NCBI GenBank assembly: GCA_910579655.1
Contig: CAJTVE010000010.1
Location: forward strand, 1 to 59,721
Length of the DNA stretch: 59,721 nucleotides
Reading direction: 5' to 3'
DNA from: an uncultured Allobaculum sp.
GTDB lineage: Bacteria; Bacillota_I; Bacilli_A; Erysipelotrichales; Erysipelotrichaceae
Within the stretch, counting starts at the first letter, position 1, and the number at the start of each line of letters is the position of its first letter. Below, piece by piece: positions 8,561 through 16,556 of this stretch. Below the pieces are notes generated by a model. The model saw nothing but the letters and a program-made list of their open reading frames with translations, had not been told where the DNA came from and made no database searches. The position numbers and the translations under genes are program-made.

Positions 8561-8818
8561 ATGACAGATGATCATGTAAAAAAACTAGGATATGTCGCTT
8601 CCGTTATGTCGGTTGTGATGTATGTTTCCTACATCGCTCAGATTTATAATAATTTGCATGGGGTGAAAGGAAATTTTCTGCAGCCGCTGGCTGCCTGCCT
8701 CAACTGCATTTTGTGGACCATTTATGCCTTTAAAAGCAAGCCAAAAAATATCCCTCTTTTGATTGCGAACCTACCGGGCATTCTTCTTGCGGCGATCACA
8801 GTTGCCACTTCTTTCTAG
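8561..8818 (+). CDS. SemiSWEET-type sugar transporter
   Basis: This is an 85-residue, three-helix membrane protein, the usual size of bacterial SemiSWEETs, which dimerise to move small sugars down a gradient. Helix 1 (LGYVASVMSVVMYVSYIAQI) ends in the conserved Tyr-x-x-Gln-like region. Helix 2 contains LQPLAACLNCILWTIYAF with a conserved Asn and Trp. Helix 3 is LLIANLPGILLAAITVATSF. The ATG at 8561 has AAAGG 7 nt upstream, and a longer reading from 8453 lacks a site and adds an atypical extension. It ends directly at a terminator. Its position just before a glucosidase gene suggests a sugar-related role. Confidence 0.82.
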   Translation: MTDDHVKKLGYVASVMSVVMYVSYIAQIYNNLHGVKGNFLQPLAACLNCILWTIYAFKSKPKNIPLLIANLPGILLAAITVATSF

Positions 8819-8842
8819 CGGACAAATGTCCGTTTTTTTTTT
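8819..8842 (+). terminator. Terminator of the SemiSWEET gene
   Basis: CGGAC-AAAT-GTCCG is followed by ten T and begins at the base after the stop codon. Confidence 0.85.
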
Positions 8843-8953
8843 CTTTCCCCTGGGCTGCAAATGAAATTCGTTTTTTTTGCGGGATGGATAGAAAATCATC
8901 GCTATAAGAGCATTGTATTTTAGGCAGGAACCGCTAAAATAAGGCCAATGGAG

Positions 8954-8988
8954 TGCAACAAATTGCAAGTAAATGCAAATTTGCGCAA
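8954..8988. promoter_or_regulatory. Helically phased TGCAA repeats upstream of the glucosidase gene
   Basis: TGCAA occurs at 8954, 8964 and 8974, and CGCAA at 8984, so four half-sites are spaced exactly 10 bp apart on one DNA face. The cluster also contains the palindrome GCAAATTTGC at 8975-8984 and TTGCGCAA at 8981-8988. Maltose-type LacI-family operators in Gram-positives also use GCAA/TTGC arms, so a sugar-responsive repressor is a reasonable guess. It lies about 50 nt before the ATG. Confidence 0.55.
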
Positions 8989-9039
8989 CATCAGTCCGTA
9001 TCCATCTGAAAAGACCAGAACCTGGTCAGGAGAGAAAAA

Positions 9040-11073
9040 ATGAAGCGATATGTCTATGGAACCCCGATCGAAACGGGAGCTGTGGTATGCAAACCGGAAA
9101 CCACTTCTGGAAATCCTGAAGATCTGTCTATGTCCGTTGCCACCAAAGAGGACAACTGGACACTGTCTTTGCCACTTGAAGAAGGCGATATTGTCTATGG
9201 TCTAGGTGAGACCGTACGCGGTATCAATAAGCGGGGCTGGAAATATATTTCCTGGTCTACAGATGAATTTGATCACAGTGAAGGCAAGAACTCCTTATAT
9301 GGAGCGCACAACTTTCTGATCATTGCCCCAAAACCTGGATCTGATCGTAAGCCTGTTGGACTGTTTATCGATCAGCCAGGCAAAGTGACTTACGACATTG
9401 GCTATCAAAAGCAGGACGAAATGACCATCACCTGTGATTCTAATCTGGAGCTGTATGTGATCGAAGGCAGTACAGCTTATGACATCGCCAAAAAATTCCG
9501 TTCCATCATTGGCAAACCATACCTGGCTCCGCGCTTTGGCTTTGGCTATGGTCAGAGTCGCTGGGGATACAAAACCAAAGAAGATTTCTATAAGATCACA
9601 GACAAGTTTAACGAACTCAATATGCCAGTCGACATGATTTATATGGATATCGACTACATGCAGGACTTTGAAGACTTTACTCTTAACGAAAAAGAATTTG
9701 CGGATGATTTTCCAGGTTTTGTTCAAAAGATGAAAGACAAAGGCATCCGTCTGATTCCAATTATCGATGCTGGAATAAAAATGCTGGAAGGCTACGGCGT
9801 CTATGAAGAAGGGGCAGCCAAGAATTACTTCTGCAAGCTTGAAGACCATAAGACCGATTTCACTGGTGCTGTATGGCCTGGCTATGCGGCCTTTCCAGAC
9901 TTCCTGAATCCAGAAGCCCGCAACTGGTTTGGCATGAAGTATAAAATTCTGACAGATGCAGGAATTGAAGGCTTCTGGAACGATATGAATGAACCGGCAC
10001 TATTCTACTCGGCTCAGGGGATGCAGGAACTCAAGGAATACCTGACACAGTTTGCCAACGATCCTGCAAAACCCGTGAACTGCTACGATGTCTTTGATCT
10101 CAACGACCACGTCGGCGGCATCAAAAACTCAATGAAAGACTACGAACGCTTTTATCACAATATGGACGGCCAGTGGATTCGACATGACAAAGTGCATAAC
10201 CTCTATGGTTCTCTGATGACCAAAGCCGCGACCGATGCATTCAAAAAACTCCGCCCTGAGCAGCGCACCCTGATGTTCTCCCGGGCGAGCACAATTGGCG
10301 GACACCGTGATGGCGGGATCTGGACCGGAGATAATGTTTCCTGGTGGTCTCACCTTGGCCTGCTGGTTCATCAGCTGCCGGCCATCAATATGAGCGGCTT
10401 CTTATATACGGGCGCTGATCTGGGCGGCTTTGGCCAGAATACTACCCGTGACTTGGTTTTGCGTTTCATGCAGATTGGCATGTTCACCCCATTGATGCGC
10501 AACCACGCCGCTCTTGGCACCCGTGAGCAGGAGCCGTATCAGTTCGAGCATCCCGAAGACTTTACCTTCCTGATCGAGCAGCGCTATCGTCTGATTCCAT
10601 ACTTGTATTCGGAATACCTGAAAGCCATCAAGACTGATGACATGATGTTCCGTCCGCTGGCTTTTGACTTTCCTGAAGATCCGATTGCCAGAGAAGTTGA
10701 AGATCAGCTGCTCTTTGGTCATGAGCTGATGATTGCTCCAGTTCTTGAGCAGAACAAAACCGGACGCATGGTCTATCTGCCTGAGTCCATGATGGAAGTC
10801 CGTTTCGCCAAAGATCAGCCGATCCAGACCCAGCCAAGAGAGGCAGGCTGGCATTATATCTGCTATCCACTCAACGAACTGGTCTTCTTCGTTCGCAACA
10901 ATAAAGCCATTCCAGTGGCTGAGCATTCGGCCCGCCGCGTGGATGAGATCAATGATCAGGACCTGACTTTGATTGGCTATCCAGAGGCCAGATACGTGAT
11001 GGTTGCGGATGATGGGATTTCGCTTGATCCTGCCAAGGCCGGCTATCATGAAACTGTGCTGACCAACGTTTAA
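9040..11073 (+). CDS. Glycoside hydrolase family 31 alpha-glucosidase
   Basis: The 677-residue enzyme should hydrolyse terminal alpha-glucosidic or related bonds of oligosaccharides. There is no signal peptide, so it acts in the cytoplasm. The N-terminal beta domain contains VYGLGETVRGINKRG. The barrel holds GYGQSRWGYK, DMIYMDIDYM, the nucleophile Asp315 in GFWNDMNEP and the probable acid/base Asp431 in WTGDNVSWW. AGGAGAG sits just before the ATG. The gene is monocistronic, with its own terminator after the stop, and phased TGCAA repeats upstream suggest regulation. Family 31 also includes alpha-xylosidases and sulfoquinovosidases, so the exact substrate is open. Confidence 0.93.
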   Translation: MKRYVYGTPIETGAVVCKPETTSGNPEDLSMSVATKEDNWTLSLPLEEGDIVYGLGETVRGINKRGWKYISWSTDEFDHSEGKNSLYGAHNFLIIAPKPGSDRKPVGLFIDQPGKVTYDIGYQKQDEMTITCDSNLELYVIEGSTAYDIAKKFRSIIGKPYLAPRFGFGYGQSRWGYKTKEDFYKITDKFNELNMPVDMIYMDIDYMQDFEDFTLNEKEFADDFPGFVQKMKDKGIRLIPIIDAGIKMLEGYGVYEEGAAKNYFCKLEDHKTDFTGAVWPGYAAFPDFLNPEARNWFGMKYKILTDAGIEGFWNDMNEPALFYSAQGMQELKEYLTQFANDPAKPVNCYDVFDLNDHVGGIKNSMKDYERFYHNMDGQWIRHDKVHNLYGSLMTKAATDAFKKLRPEQRTLMFSRASTIGGHRDGGIWTGDNVSWWSHLGLLVHQLPAINMSGFLYTGADLGGFGQNTTRDLVLRFMQIGMFTPLMRNHAALGTREQEPYQFEHPEDFTFLIEQRYRLIPYLYSEYLKAIKTDDMMFRPLAFDFPEDPIAREVEDQLLFGHELMIAPVLEQNKTGRMVYLPESMMEVRFAKDQPIQTQPREAGWHYICYPLNELVFFVRNNKAIPVAEHSARRVDEINDQDLTLIGYPEARYVMVADDGISLDPAKAGYHETVLTNV

Positions 11074-11094
11074 ATTCTTTGTCAGAAATTATTC

Positions 11095-11129
11095 GGATAC
11101 CGAAACAAGCGTTTCGGTATCCATTTTTT
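11095..11129 (+). terminator. Terminator of the GH31 gene
   Basis: GGATACCGAAAC and GTTTCGGTATCC pair perfectly around AAGC, followed by A and six T. Confidence 0.9.
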
Positions 11130-11370
11130 GTGCAGCCTGAAGACAGTGAAGAGCAGAAAGCAATTGAAAATGAAATTGGTCAGATTTCCATCACTGAGAA
11201 AACAGGGGGATTATACTGGTTTTTTGAACCTGCTCTCAAGCCATACCGCAGTGGAAAAACTGATCCTCAAAAACATTCAGTTTATACTGATTGAAATTGA
11301 ATCTGAAATTCGAAAAGACGAGTCCATCCTGTTCTGGCAACCTCCAGGAATCTGAAGCTGAACCTGGATA

Positions 11371-11405
11371 TTTCTGAATCTTTCTGAATCTTTCTGAATC
11401 TTTCT
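11371..11405. repeat. 10-bp tandem repeat, 3.5 copies
   Basis: TTTCTGAATC is repeated three times exactly, and a fourth copy starts with TTTCT before diverging. Confidence 0.9.
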
Positions 11406-11668
11406 CACTCATATTCCAATCGCGAGTCCGCATTTCATTGCTTTCCAGTGGGGTGTGGACGTTTTTTTAAGTGGTCAAGATGAGAAAGAACGAGAAGATG
11501 GAAAAAGCAGAAGATCGAGTCGAGAAATTTTGAAGAAACATCAGGGATTGGCAGCCACATGCCGGAATGAAAACAGTGAATGGACAGGCGCTGCTTTCAA
11601 AGTAGTAAAAAGTAATAAAAAGGAATGACAGGTAAAATAAGCAATAGACGAAAGAACGATAGATAAAA

Positions 11669-11696
11669 TAAAAAACGGCTTTACGCCGCTTTTTAT
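11669..11696 (-). terminator. Terminator of the ferredoxin gene
   Basis: Read on the minus strand, AGCGGC-GTAAA-GCCGT is followed by TTTTTTA. It lies about 50 nt past the stop codon. Confidence 0.75.
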
Positions 11697-11741
11697 GATT
11701 ATTGTATGTAATGTATGAATTTTTGTTTATGTGGAGTTAAA

Positions 11742-11915
11742 TTAGTCCAGAGTTACAGCACCAGTTGGGCAAACACCAACGCAAGCACCGCAGTCGATGC
11801 AAGTGTCAGCATCTACTACTGCTTTTCCATCAGGAAGAGTAATCGCACCAGTTGGGCAAGCACCTTCGCATGCTCCACATCCAATACACATATCGTCGTT
11901 AACTTTAGCAGCCAT
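11742..11915 (-). CDS. 2[4Fe-4S] clostridial-type ferredoxin
   Basis: The 57-residue protein is a small soluble electron carrier. Two complete cluster motifs are present, CIGCGACEGACP and CIDCGACVGVCP, in the usual duplicated layout, so each half supplies three cysteines to one cluster and one to the other. AAGGAGG lies 8 nt before the ATG at 11915. A longer in-frame start has no support. A TATAAT -10 at 11950-11955 lies just upstream. It is transcribed away from a radical SAM gene, to which it could donate electrons, though it would serve other low-potential redox enzymes too. Confidence 0.95.
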   Translation of the reverse strand: MAAKVNDDMCIGCGACEGACPTGAITLPDGKAVVDADTCIDCGACVGVCPTGAVTLD

Positions 11916-12366
11916 TTCAAAGGCCTCCTTTCTTCGAAGTTCTGTTCCTATTATAGTCAAAAAGGCTCAAAGATAAAAATAATTCTTCCGCGTTTTGGTT
12001 AGGTTTAACAAACAGGATACAATCCTAAATCGACGATATTCGATCGAATGAAGGGATACAGCTCAGGTTAAGTATCGAATCTCAGGGCAATGAAAAGAGT
12101 TTGTGCAAATTCAATCTTCTATCAACAAAATGTTGCTTCTGTCAGTTTTGTACTTGACAAAATGGCGAAAAGGTTCAGTTCTCAGGCGATACATTTGGTC
12201 GGGTTATTTTTTAGTGATAAGGTGTTGATAATCTTTTCTTAGGTAACCAAAAAATACACACAATGTGTTTGAGTCCCACAAAAGGGATGAAGTGTCTATG
12301 TTATCTAGGAATTATCGGAATATGATTGAACTACCTTGAATTCAGGTACGAACAGGAGTGAACAAT
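11916..12366. other. Divergent intergenic region between ferredoxin and radical SAM genes
   Basis: It holds the ferredoxin -10 box (11950-11955) and an AT-rich leader for the radical SAM gene, with short dyads such as TTTTGT-acttg-ACAAAA near 12150-12170. No gene or known riboswitch was recognised. Confidence 0.45.
11950..11955 (-). promoter_or_regulatory. -10 box of the ferredoxin promoter
   Basis: A perfect TATAAT on the minus strand lies 35 nt before the ferredoxin ATG. No clear -35 box was found. Confidence 0.5.
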
Positions 12367-13824
12367 ATGGGATTTAAAGAATCGGCTACCCGAACCACAA
12401 TCAACACCGCTTTGTCATACATTAACGGCAACCCGGAAAAGAATCTGCCAAGACTGATGGCTTTTATCAATACAGTGATGCGTAACGATACTTCGTTCCC
12501 AGGACCTCGTGCCGCCATTACCAAAGTAATCAATGACCCGGACAACAATCTCAATCAGCTCGTTCAGGGACTGTTTGACGATATTGATTTGAGTATTATT
12601 AAAAAGGCATTTACGAACTTCGTTGTCAATGCCAACTTTATTGGCTGGGAAAAGCAGCAGAAAGTGCGTGAGGAATACGGATGCAACGTCCCCTGGACGA
12701 TTTTGATGGACCCCACTTCCGCATGCAACCTGCACTGCACCGGATGCTGGGCTGCTGAATATGGAAACCGTCTGAATTTAAGCCTGGAAGAACTGGATGA
12801 CATCATTCAGCAGGGTAAAGACATGGGTGTCTATTTCTATATTTATACTGGCGGCGAACCACTGGTCCGTAAAAAAGATCTGATTGAACTGTGCCGTCGC
12901 CACAATGACTGTGTATTCATGTCTTTTACCAACGGCACATTGATTGATGACGAATTTGCCGAACAGATGCTGGAAGTGAAAAACTTCTTCCCGGTTATTT
13001 CTGTAGAAGGTCTCGAAGAAGCCACAGATTTCCGGCGCGGTGATGGAGTCTACAGTAAAGTTTTACGCGCCATGGATATTCTTCATCAACACAAACTGCC
13101 AATCGGTATCAGCTGCTGCTATACCTCCAAAAACATTCCATCTATTGTTTCGGATGAATTTATTGATGAAATGATCAGCCGCGGCGTTAAATATGCCTGG
13201 TATTTCCACTACATGCCAGTTGGCAACGATGCAGCCACGGAATTGCTGCCATCCCCCGCCCAGCGAGAATTCATGTATCACCGTATCCGCGAAATCCGCG
13301 GCAAGAAACAAATCTTCCCGATGGACTTCCAGAATGATGGTGAATATTTACAGGGATGCATTGCCGGCGGCCGTCGTTATTTCCATATCAACGCCAATGG
13401 AGATATGGATCCATGTGTGTTCATTCACTACTCGGATTCCAACATTCGGGAAAAGACCATTCTTGAAGGTCTTTGCAGCCCAATGTTCATGCAGTACAAG
13501 AACCATCAGCCATTCAATGGCAATCATTTAAGACCTTGTCCAATGCTGGAAAACCCAAATGCCATTGCCGAAATGGTTCATCATACTGAAGCCCATTCGA
13601 CTGACCTTGAGTCTCCGGAAAGTGTTGAACATTTAGTTGAAAAGACTCAGGAGTATGCCAGAAACTGGACGCCAGAAGCTGAAAAGCTCTGGAAAATGTC
13701 TCACCATACTCCATATAAAGAAACGCATGAATATGTCATGTCCCGTGAAGAATATGAACGGGAAATTGTACCAAAGCTGAATCGGCAGATCCGTAAGAAT
13801 ACGAATGTCGACCGGCATTTCTAG
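12367..13824 (+). CDS. Radical SAM protein with SPASM-like C-terminal cysteines
   Basis: The 485-residue protein has the radical SAM cluster motif C120-x3-C124-x2-C127 within SACNLHCTGC and a TGGEPL motif that binds SAM. A helical N-terminal domain of about 105 residues precedes the barrel. Near the C-terminal third come LQGCIAGG, NGDMDPCVF and LRPCPM, an arrangement like the auxiliary-cluster region of SPASM/twitch proteins. The ATG at 12367 has AGGAG 8 nt upstream, and a GTG three codons earlier is closer to the site. A terminator follows. The divergent ferredoxin gene could supply reducing power. The substrate is unknown and no peptide precursor gene is seen nearby. Confidence 0.88.
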   Translation: MGFKESATRTTINTALSYINGNPEKNLPRLMAFINTVMRNDTSFPGPRAAITKVINDPDNNLNQLVQGLFDDIDLSIIKKAFTNFVVNANFIGWEKQQKVREEYGCNVPWTILMDPTSACNLHCTGCWAAEYGNRLNLSLEELDDIIQQGKDMGVYFYIYTGGEPLVRKKDLIELCRRHNDCVFMSFTNGTLIDDEFAEQMLEVKNFFPVISVEGLEEATDFRRGDGVYSKVLRAMDILHQHKLPIGISCCYTSKNIPSIVSDEFIDEMISRGVKYAWYFHYMPVGNDAATELLPSPAQREFMYHRIREIRGKKQIFPMDFQNDGEYLQGCIAGGRRYFHINANGDMDPCVFIHYSDSNIREKTILEGLCSPMFMQYKNHQPFNGNHLRPCPMLENPNAIAEMVHHTEAHSTDLESPESVEHLVEKTQEYARNWTPEAEKLWKMSHHTPYKETHEYVMSREEYEREIVPKLNRQIRKNTNVDRHF

Positions 13825-13889
13825 CTTGAAAAAGCAAAAGTGGCTTTATCTTTGGCATTCTAAAATTGTAAATGGCTTTTAAATCACCG

Positions 13890-13943
13890 GCTCTAAACCA
13901 TTGTGTGGATTTTCGGTTCACATAATTGGTTTAGAGCTTTTTT
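13890..13943 (+). terminator. Terminator of the radical SAM gene
   Basis: GCTCTAAACCA and TGGTTTAGAGC pair perfectly around a 26-nt arm, followed by six T. Confidence 0.85.
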
Positions 13944-14247
13944 AGATGGGCCTTCTATATTGGTCTTTCCGCTTTGATCCTGCCTTGGCCCCAGATTGCT
14001 TTTTACACAATGATGCTCTTCGCTTTTTGCTTTTTTGCCTACCGAAACTACAGAGTAACATTCCGGCTCCTGACCATGGAAAGACTAAGAAGGATGGCTT
14101 GAAAGACCAACTTTAGAAGAAAGTGCGTTTCGTGTTGCTGTTCATTGAGAGTGCCGTTAGTTAAAACTAAATTACTTTGAGATTGTTGTTGCGTTTTATT
14201 GACTTTTATAATTCCTTATCTTTGAAACCTGTCCCGAATCAATCAGG

Positions 14248-14292
14248 CAGATTCTCATTTCCAGACGATTGGAAATCAGGATCTGTCTTTTT
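14248..14292 (+). terminator. Terminator-like hairpin without a preceding gene
   Basis: CAGATtCTcATTTCC and GGAAATcAGgATCTG pair with two mismatches, followed by TCTTTTTG. No gene ends here, so a short RNA or an attenuator for the downstream gene is possible. Confidence 0.5.
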
Positions 14293-14507
14293 GCCTGACT
14301 GAAAAACATCCTGCATTGAACGCGCTTAGAAAGATCAGAGCCGCCTTGAATAAAGAAGAATTTTTTTCTTGGCTTTCTGTCTCTTTGTCCAGCCGCCAGT
14401 TGACGTTTCTCTTACATCCTGCCCACAGAATGGTAGAGCAGGTGTTTTCTAACTCGATTTTGATTTTGCAGCCGCTCTTTTATACTGACGGGGAATGGAG
14501 GATCGTC

Positions 14508-14858
14508 ATGAAAACAAAAATCATCGCAGTCACCCTTGGAATTGCCGCTCTGATTACAGCCGTTGCAGCTTATCTGATCCATATGGAAAATTATGACCAG
14601 TTTTTTTATTGCAAGGTGACAGAAACAGATTCGTACAAGGAAACAGGAGCTGGCAGCGATCTGCCTTATGAGTATACGCTGACGGGATACAGCGAGAAAG
14701 GCGAAGCAAAGAAACTGACCTTTAAAACTGCACAGAAACTTGAACCTGGTGAATGCCTGAAACTTGAAGTCAGAAGTGCCGGTGTTTACCACTATGATCA
14801 GATTTCTTCGGATCAGCTCCCGCCGATTGTTTTGCAGAAGTATGAAAATGAGAAGTGA
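14508..14858 (+). CDS. YxeA-family (DUF1093) secreted or membrane-anchored protein
   Basis: The 116-residue protein starts with a signal-anchor helix (IIAVTLGIAALITAVAAYLI). A short extracytoplasmic domain follows with YYxKV-like FFYCKVTETD, the YEYTLTGYSEKGEAKKLTF segment and KLEPGECLKLEVRSAGVY, all typical of the YxeA/DUF1093 family, whose members are about 110 residues. The function of the family is unknown. The ATG at 14508 has GGAGG 6 nt upstream, and the longer in-frame start at 14316 is unsupported. It is monocistronic, ending before the shared terminator at 14952-14986. Confidence 0.75.
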   Translation: MKTKIIAVTLGIAALITAVAAYLIHMENYDQFFYCKVTETDSYKETGAGSDLPYEYTLTGYSEKGEAKKLTFKTAQKLEPGECLKLEVRSAGVYHYDQISSDQLPPIVLQKYENEK

Positions 14859-15203
14859 ACAGTCTGCCCAAACGGATAAAGAATCAGAATTTGCGTAAAA
14901 CAAGTTCTGGAATGTGTCCGTGTGGATAAGGCTTCAAAGCTGAAAAAAAACAGGCCCGTATGGAATTGAATCCGTACGGGCATTTTCGGTTAAAACCAGT
15001 CAATTTCAACAGGCAGATCGTAAAGCTGTCCAAAAGTAAAAGCAAATCAATGACCTGAATGAGCTGCCAATGCCCCAAAAAAGGAAGCTTTGGCTAAGAA
15101 CTCCCTGATTGGATCGGTTGGCTGACACAAAAGAGCAGTCGATGGTTCAAAGAAAAGGCAGATTTTCTTGGCCGGGCCGATTGAAGAACAGAAGAACAGT
15201 TGT
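14859..15203. other. Convergent intergenic stretch
   Basis: It lies between the ends of two convergent genes and holds one bidirectional terminator. I see nothing else in it. Confidence 0.5.
14952..14986. terminator. Bidirectional terminator between convergent genes
   Basis: GCCCGTAtGGA and TCCgTACGGGC pair. ATTTT follows on the plus side and a run of eight T on the minus side. Confidence 0.75.
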
Positions 15204-16175
15204 TTACTTTTCAAAGGGATAAACCAGATTCCATTGTTTACGCACATCGGTCATCACTTTCATGACGGAACGGATTTTATCCAGATTCGGTTTCCAGTCA
15301 GCCTGATGGCTGGCATAGGCTTCCATGGCTTCGAGTTCATAGAGAAGGGCATCTTCACTCTTTCCATCCTGAATCGTTGTCTGATGGCCTTCTGGATCCG
15401 TCAGGATGGCCTCATTGCCGCGTGGGAAGTTATAGATTTCGAAATAGCCGTTTTCGCCGGCAACCATGCCGCGTTTTGGCTGTTTGGCTCTGAAGGTCAG
15501 GGAAATGGTCGCAATTTCGCCAGAGGGGTTTTTGAGCAGGATCCCGCTGGATTCATCAACACCTGTTTCAAAGCGTTCCATGGTTGTCAAAACGACTTCT
15601 GGATTCTCGCTCATGAAATAGCGCGCAAAGCTGATCGCATAGACACCAATATCCAGCAAGGCACCGCCGGCCAGATCCATGCTGTAGAAACGATTGGCTG
15701 GATCTGGATCCTTTAAAGATCCAAAATTAACCTGGATCATCTTGATCTTACCGAGTCTGGGCAGAATTTCATTTTTGAGTTTGGCATAGATGGGCATGTG
15801 GAATAAGGTCACGCCATCCATAATGGCCAGATCTTTTTCATTGGCGATTGCGACACATTCTTCCAGCTGGTCTGAATTAACCGTGATGGCTTTTTCACAG
15901 AAGACATTTTTGCCGGCGATAAGCGCTTCTTTCATCACTTCATAATGGTTGGAATGGGGAGTGGCAATGTAGACGATATTGATTTCTGGATCGGCAAGCA
16001 GATCGTGATAGTCCGTGTAGGCTTTGGCGATTCCATACTTGTCACAGAAAGTTTGTGTTTTTTGAAGGTTTCGCGAGCAGGCTGCATGAATGGTTTTGTC
16101 GGCTTTCTGTAAGGCTTGTGCCATTTCAGAGCCGATCCAGCCGATTCCAATAATGCCCCAGACAGGTTTAAACAT
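15204..16175 (-). CDS. Gfo/Idh/MocA-family NAD(P)-dependent oxidoreductase
   Basis: The 323-residue protein has an N-terminal Rossmann domain, with WGIIGIGWIGSEMAQAL as the dinucleotide-binding loop. It then has YIATPHSNHYE and the conserved lysine in CEKAI (canonically EKP), followed by a C-terminal GFO_IDH_MocA domain with GALLDIGVYAI, where Asp and the following region shape the active site. The family oxidises or reduces sugars, inositols and dihydrodiols. The nearest well-known relatives by motif are dihydrodiol-dehydrogenase-like sugar oxidoreductases. GGAGGAATTTTC precedes the ATG. It is monocistronic. The substrate is not deducible. Confidence 0.9.
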   Translation of the reverse strand: MFKPVWGIIGIGWIGSEMAQALQKADKTIHAACSRNLQKTQTFCDKYGIAKAYTDYHDLLADPEINIVYIATPHSNHYEVMKEALIAGKNVFCEKAITVNSDQLEECVAIANEKDLAIMDGVTLFHMPIYAKLKNEILPRLGKIKMIQVNFGSLKDPDPANRFYSMDLAGGALLDIGVYAISFARYFMSENPEVVLTTMERFETGVDESSGILLKNPSGEIATISLTFRAKQPKRGMVAGENGYFEIYNFPRGNEAILTDPEGHQTTIQDGKSEDALLYELEAMEAYASHQADWKPNLDKIRSVMKVMTDVRKQWNLVYPFEK

Positions 16176-16492
16176 GAAAATTCCTCCATCCTGCTGCTGG
16201 TGAAGTTTGTGGCCTCTTTTGCCGTTTTATGGCTTTTTTTCGTTTTACGACTTTTTCGTTTTACGGCCTTTTTATTGATCAGGAAGGATCAGGCCAGATT
16301 CAAGATTTCAATCCGCATTTTTGTTCGATTGCTCAGAATTCATCGATCTGGTCAATCCCCGTTCTTTCCATTCTTATCTTCAGATCAGCAGACAGTTCTT
16401 TGATCAGTTTCAGTGTAGCAGAAAGAGAATTTTCCATGCCTGAAACCAGGAGAACAAAGTCAAACGTTTTTTGATAACTTTTGAACAAAACA

Positions 16493-16520
16493 AAAAGCGG
16501 CCGCAGCCGCTTTTGTTTCA
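16493..16520 (-). terminator. Terminator of gdhA
   Basis: On the minus strand AAAGCGGC-TGCG-GCCGCTTT is followed by TTGTTTTG, 40 nt past the gdhA stop. Confidence 0.8.
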
Positions 16521-16556
16521 AAAATTTGATTGTTTCCTTTATGGACTGGCCAATTC

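Larger units (their letters stand above)
11130..11741. other. Gene-free stretch with a short tandem repeat
   Basis: No supported gene. It contains the 10-bp tandem repeat at 11371-11405 and, at its end, the ferredoxin terminator. Short open frames here overlap the GH31 terminator or lack ribosome binding sites. Confidence 0.5.
13825..14507. other. Intergenic stretch between radical SAM and YxeA-like genes
   Basis: It contains the radical SAM terminator and a second terminator-like hairpin at 14248-14292. Nothing else is recognisable. A TATACT -10-like box at 14481-14486 may serve the next gene. Confidence 0.45.

Noticed and set aside
11079..11294. 71-codon plus-strand frame after the GH31 gene
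   Set aside because: It starts with TTG without a ribosome binding site and runs through the perfect GH31 terminator hairpin.
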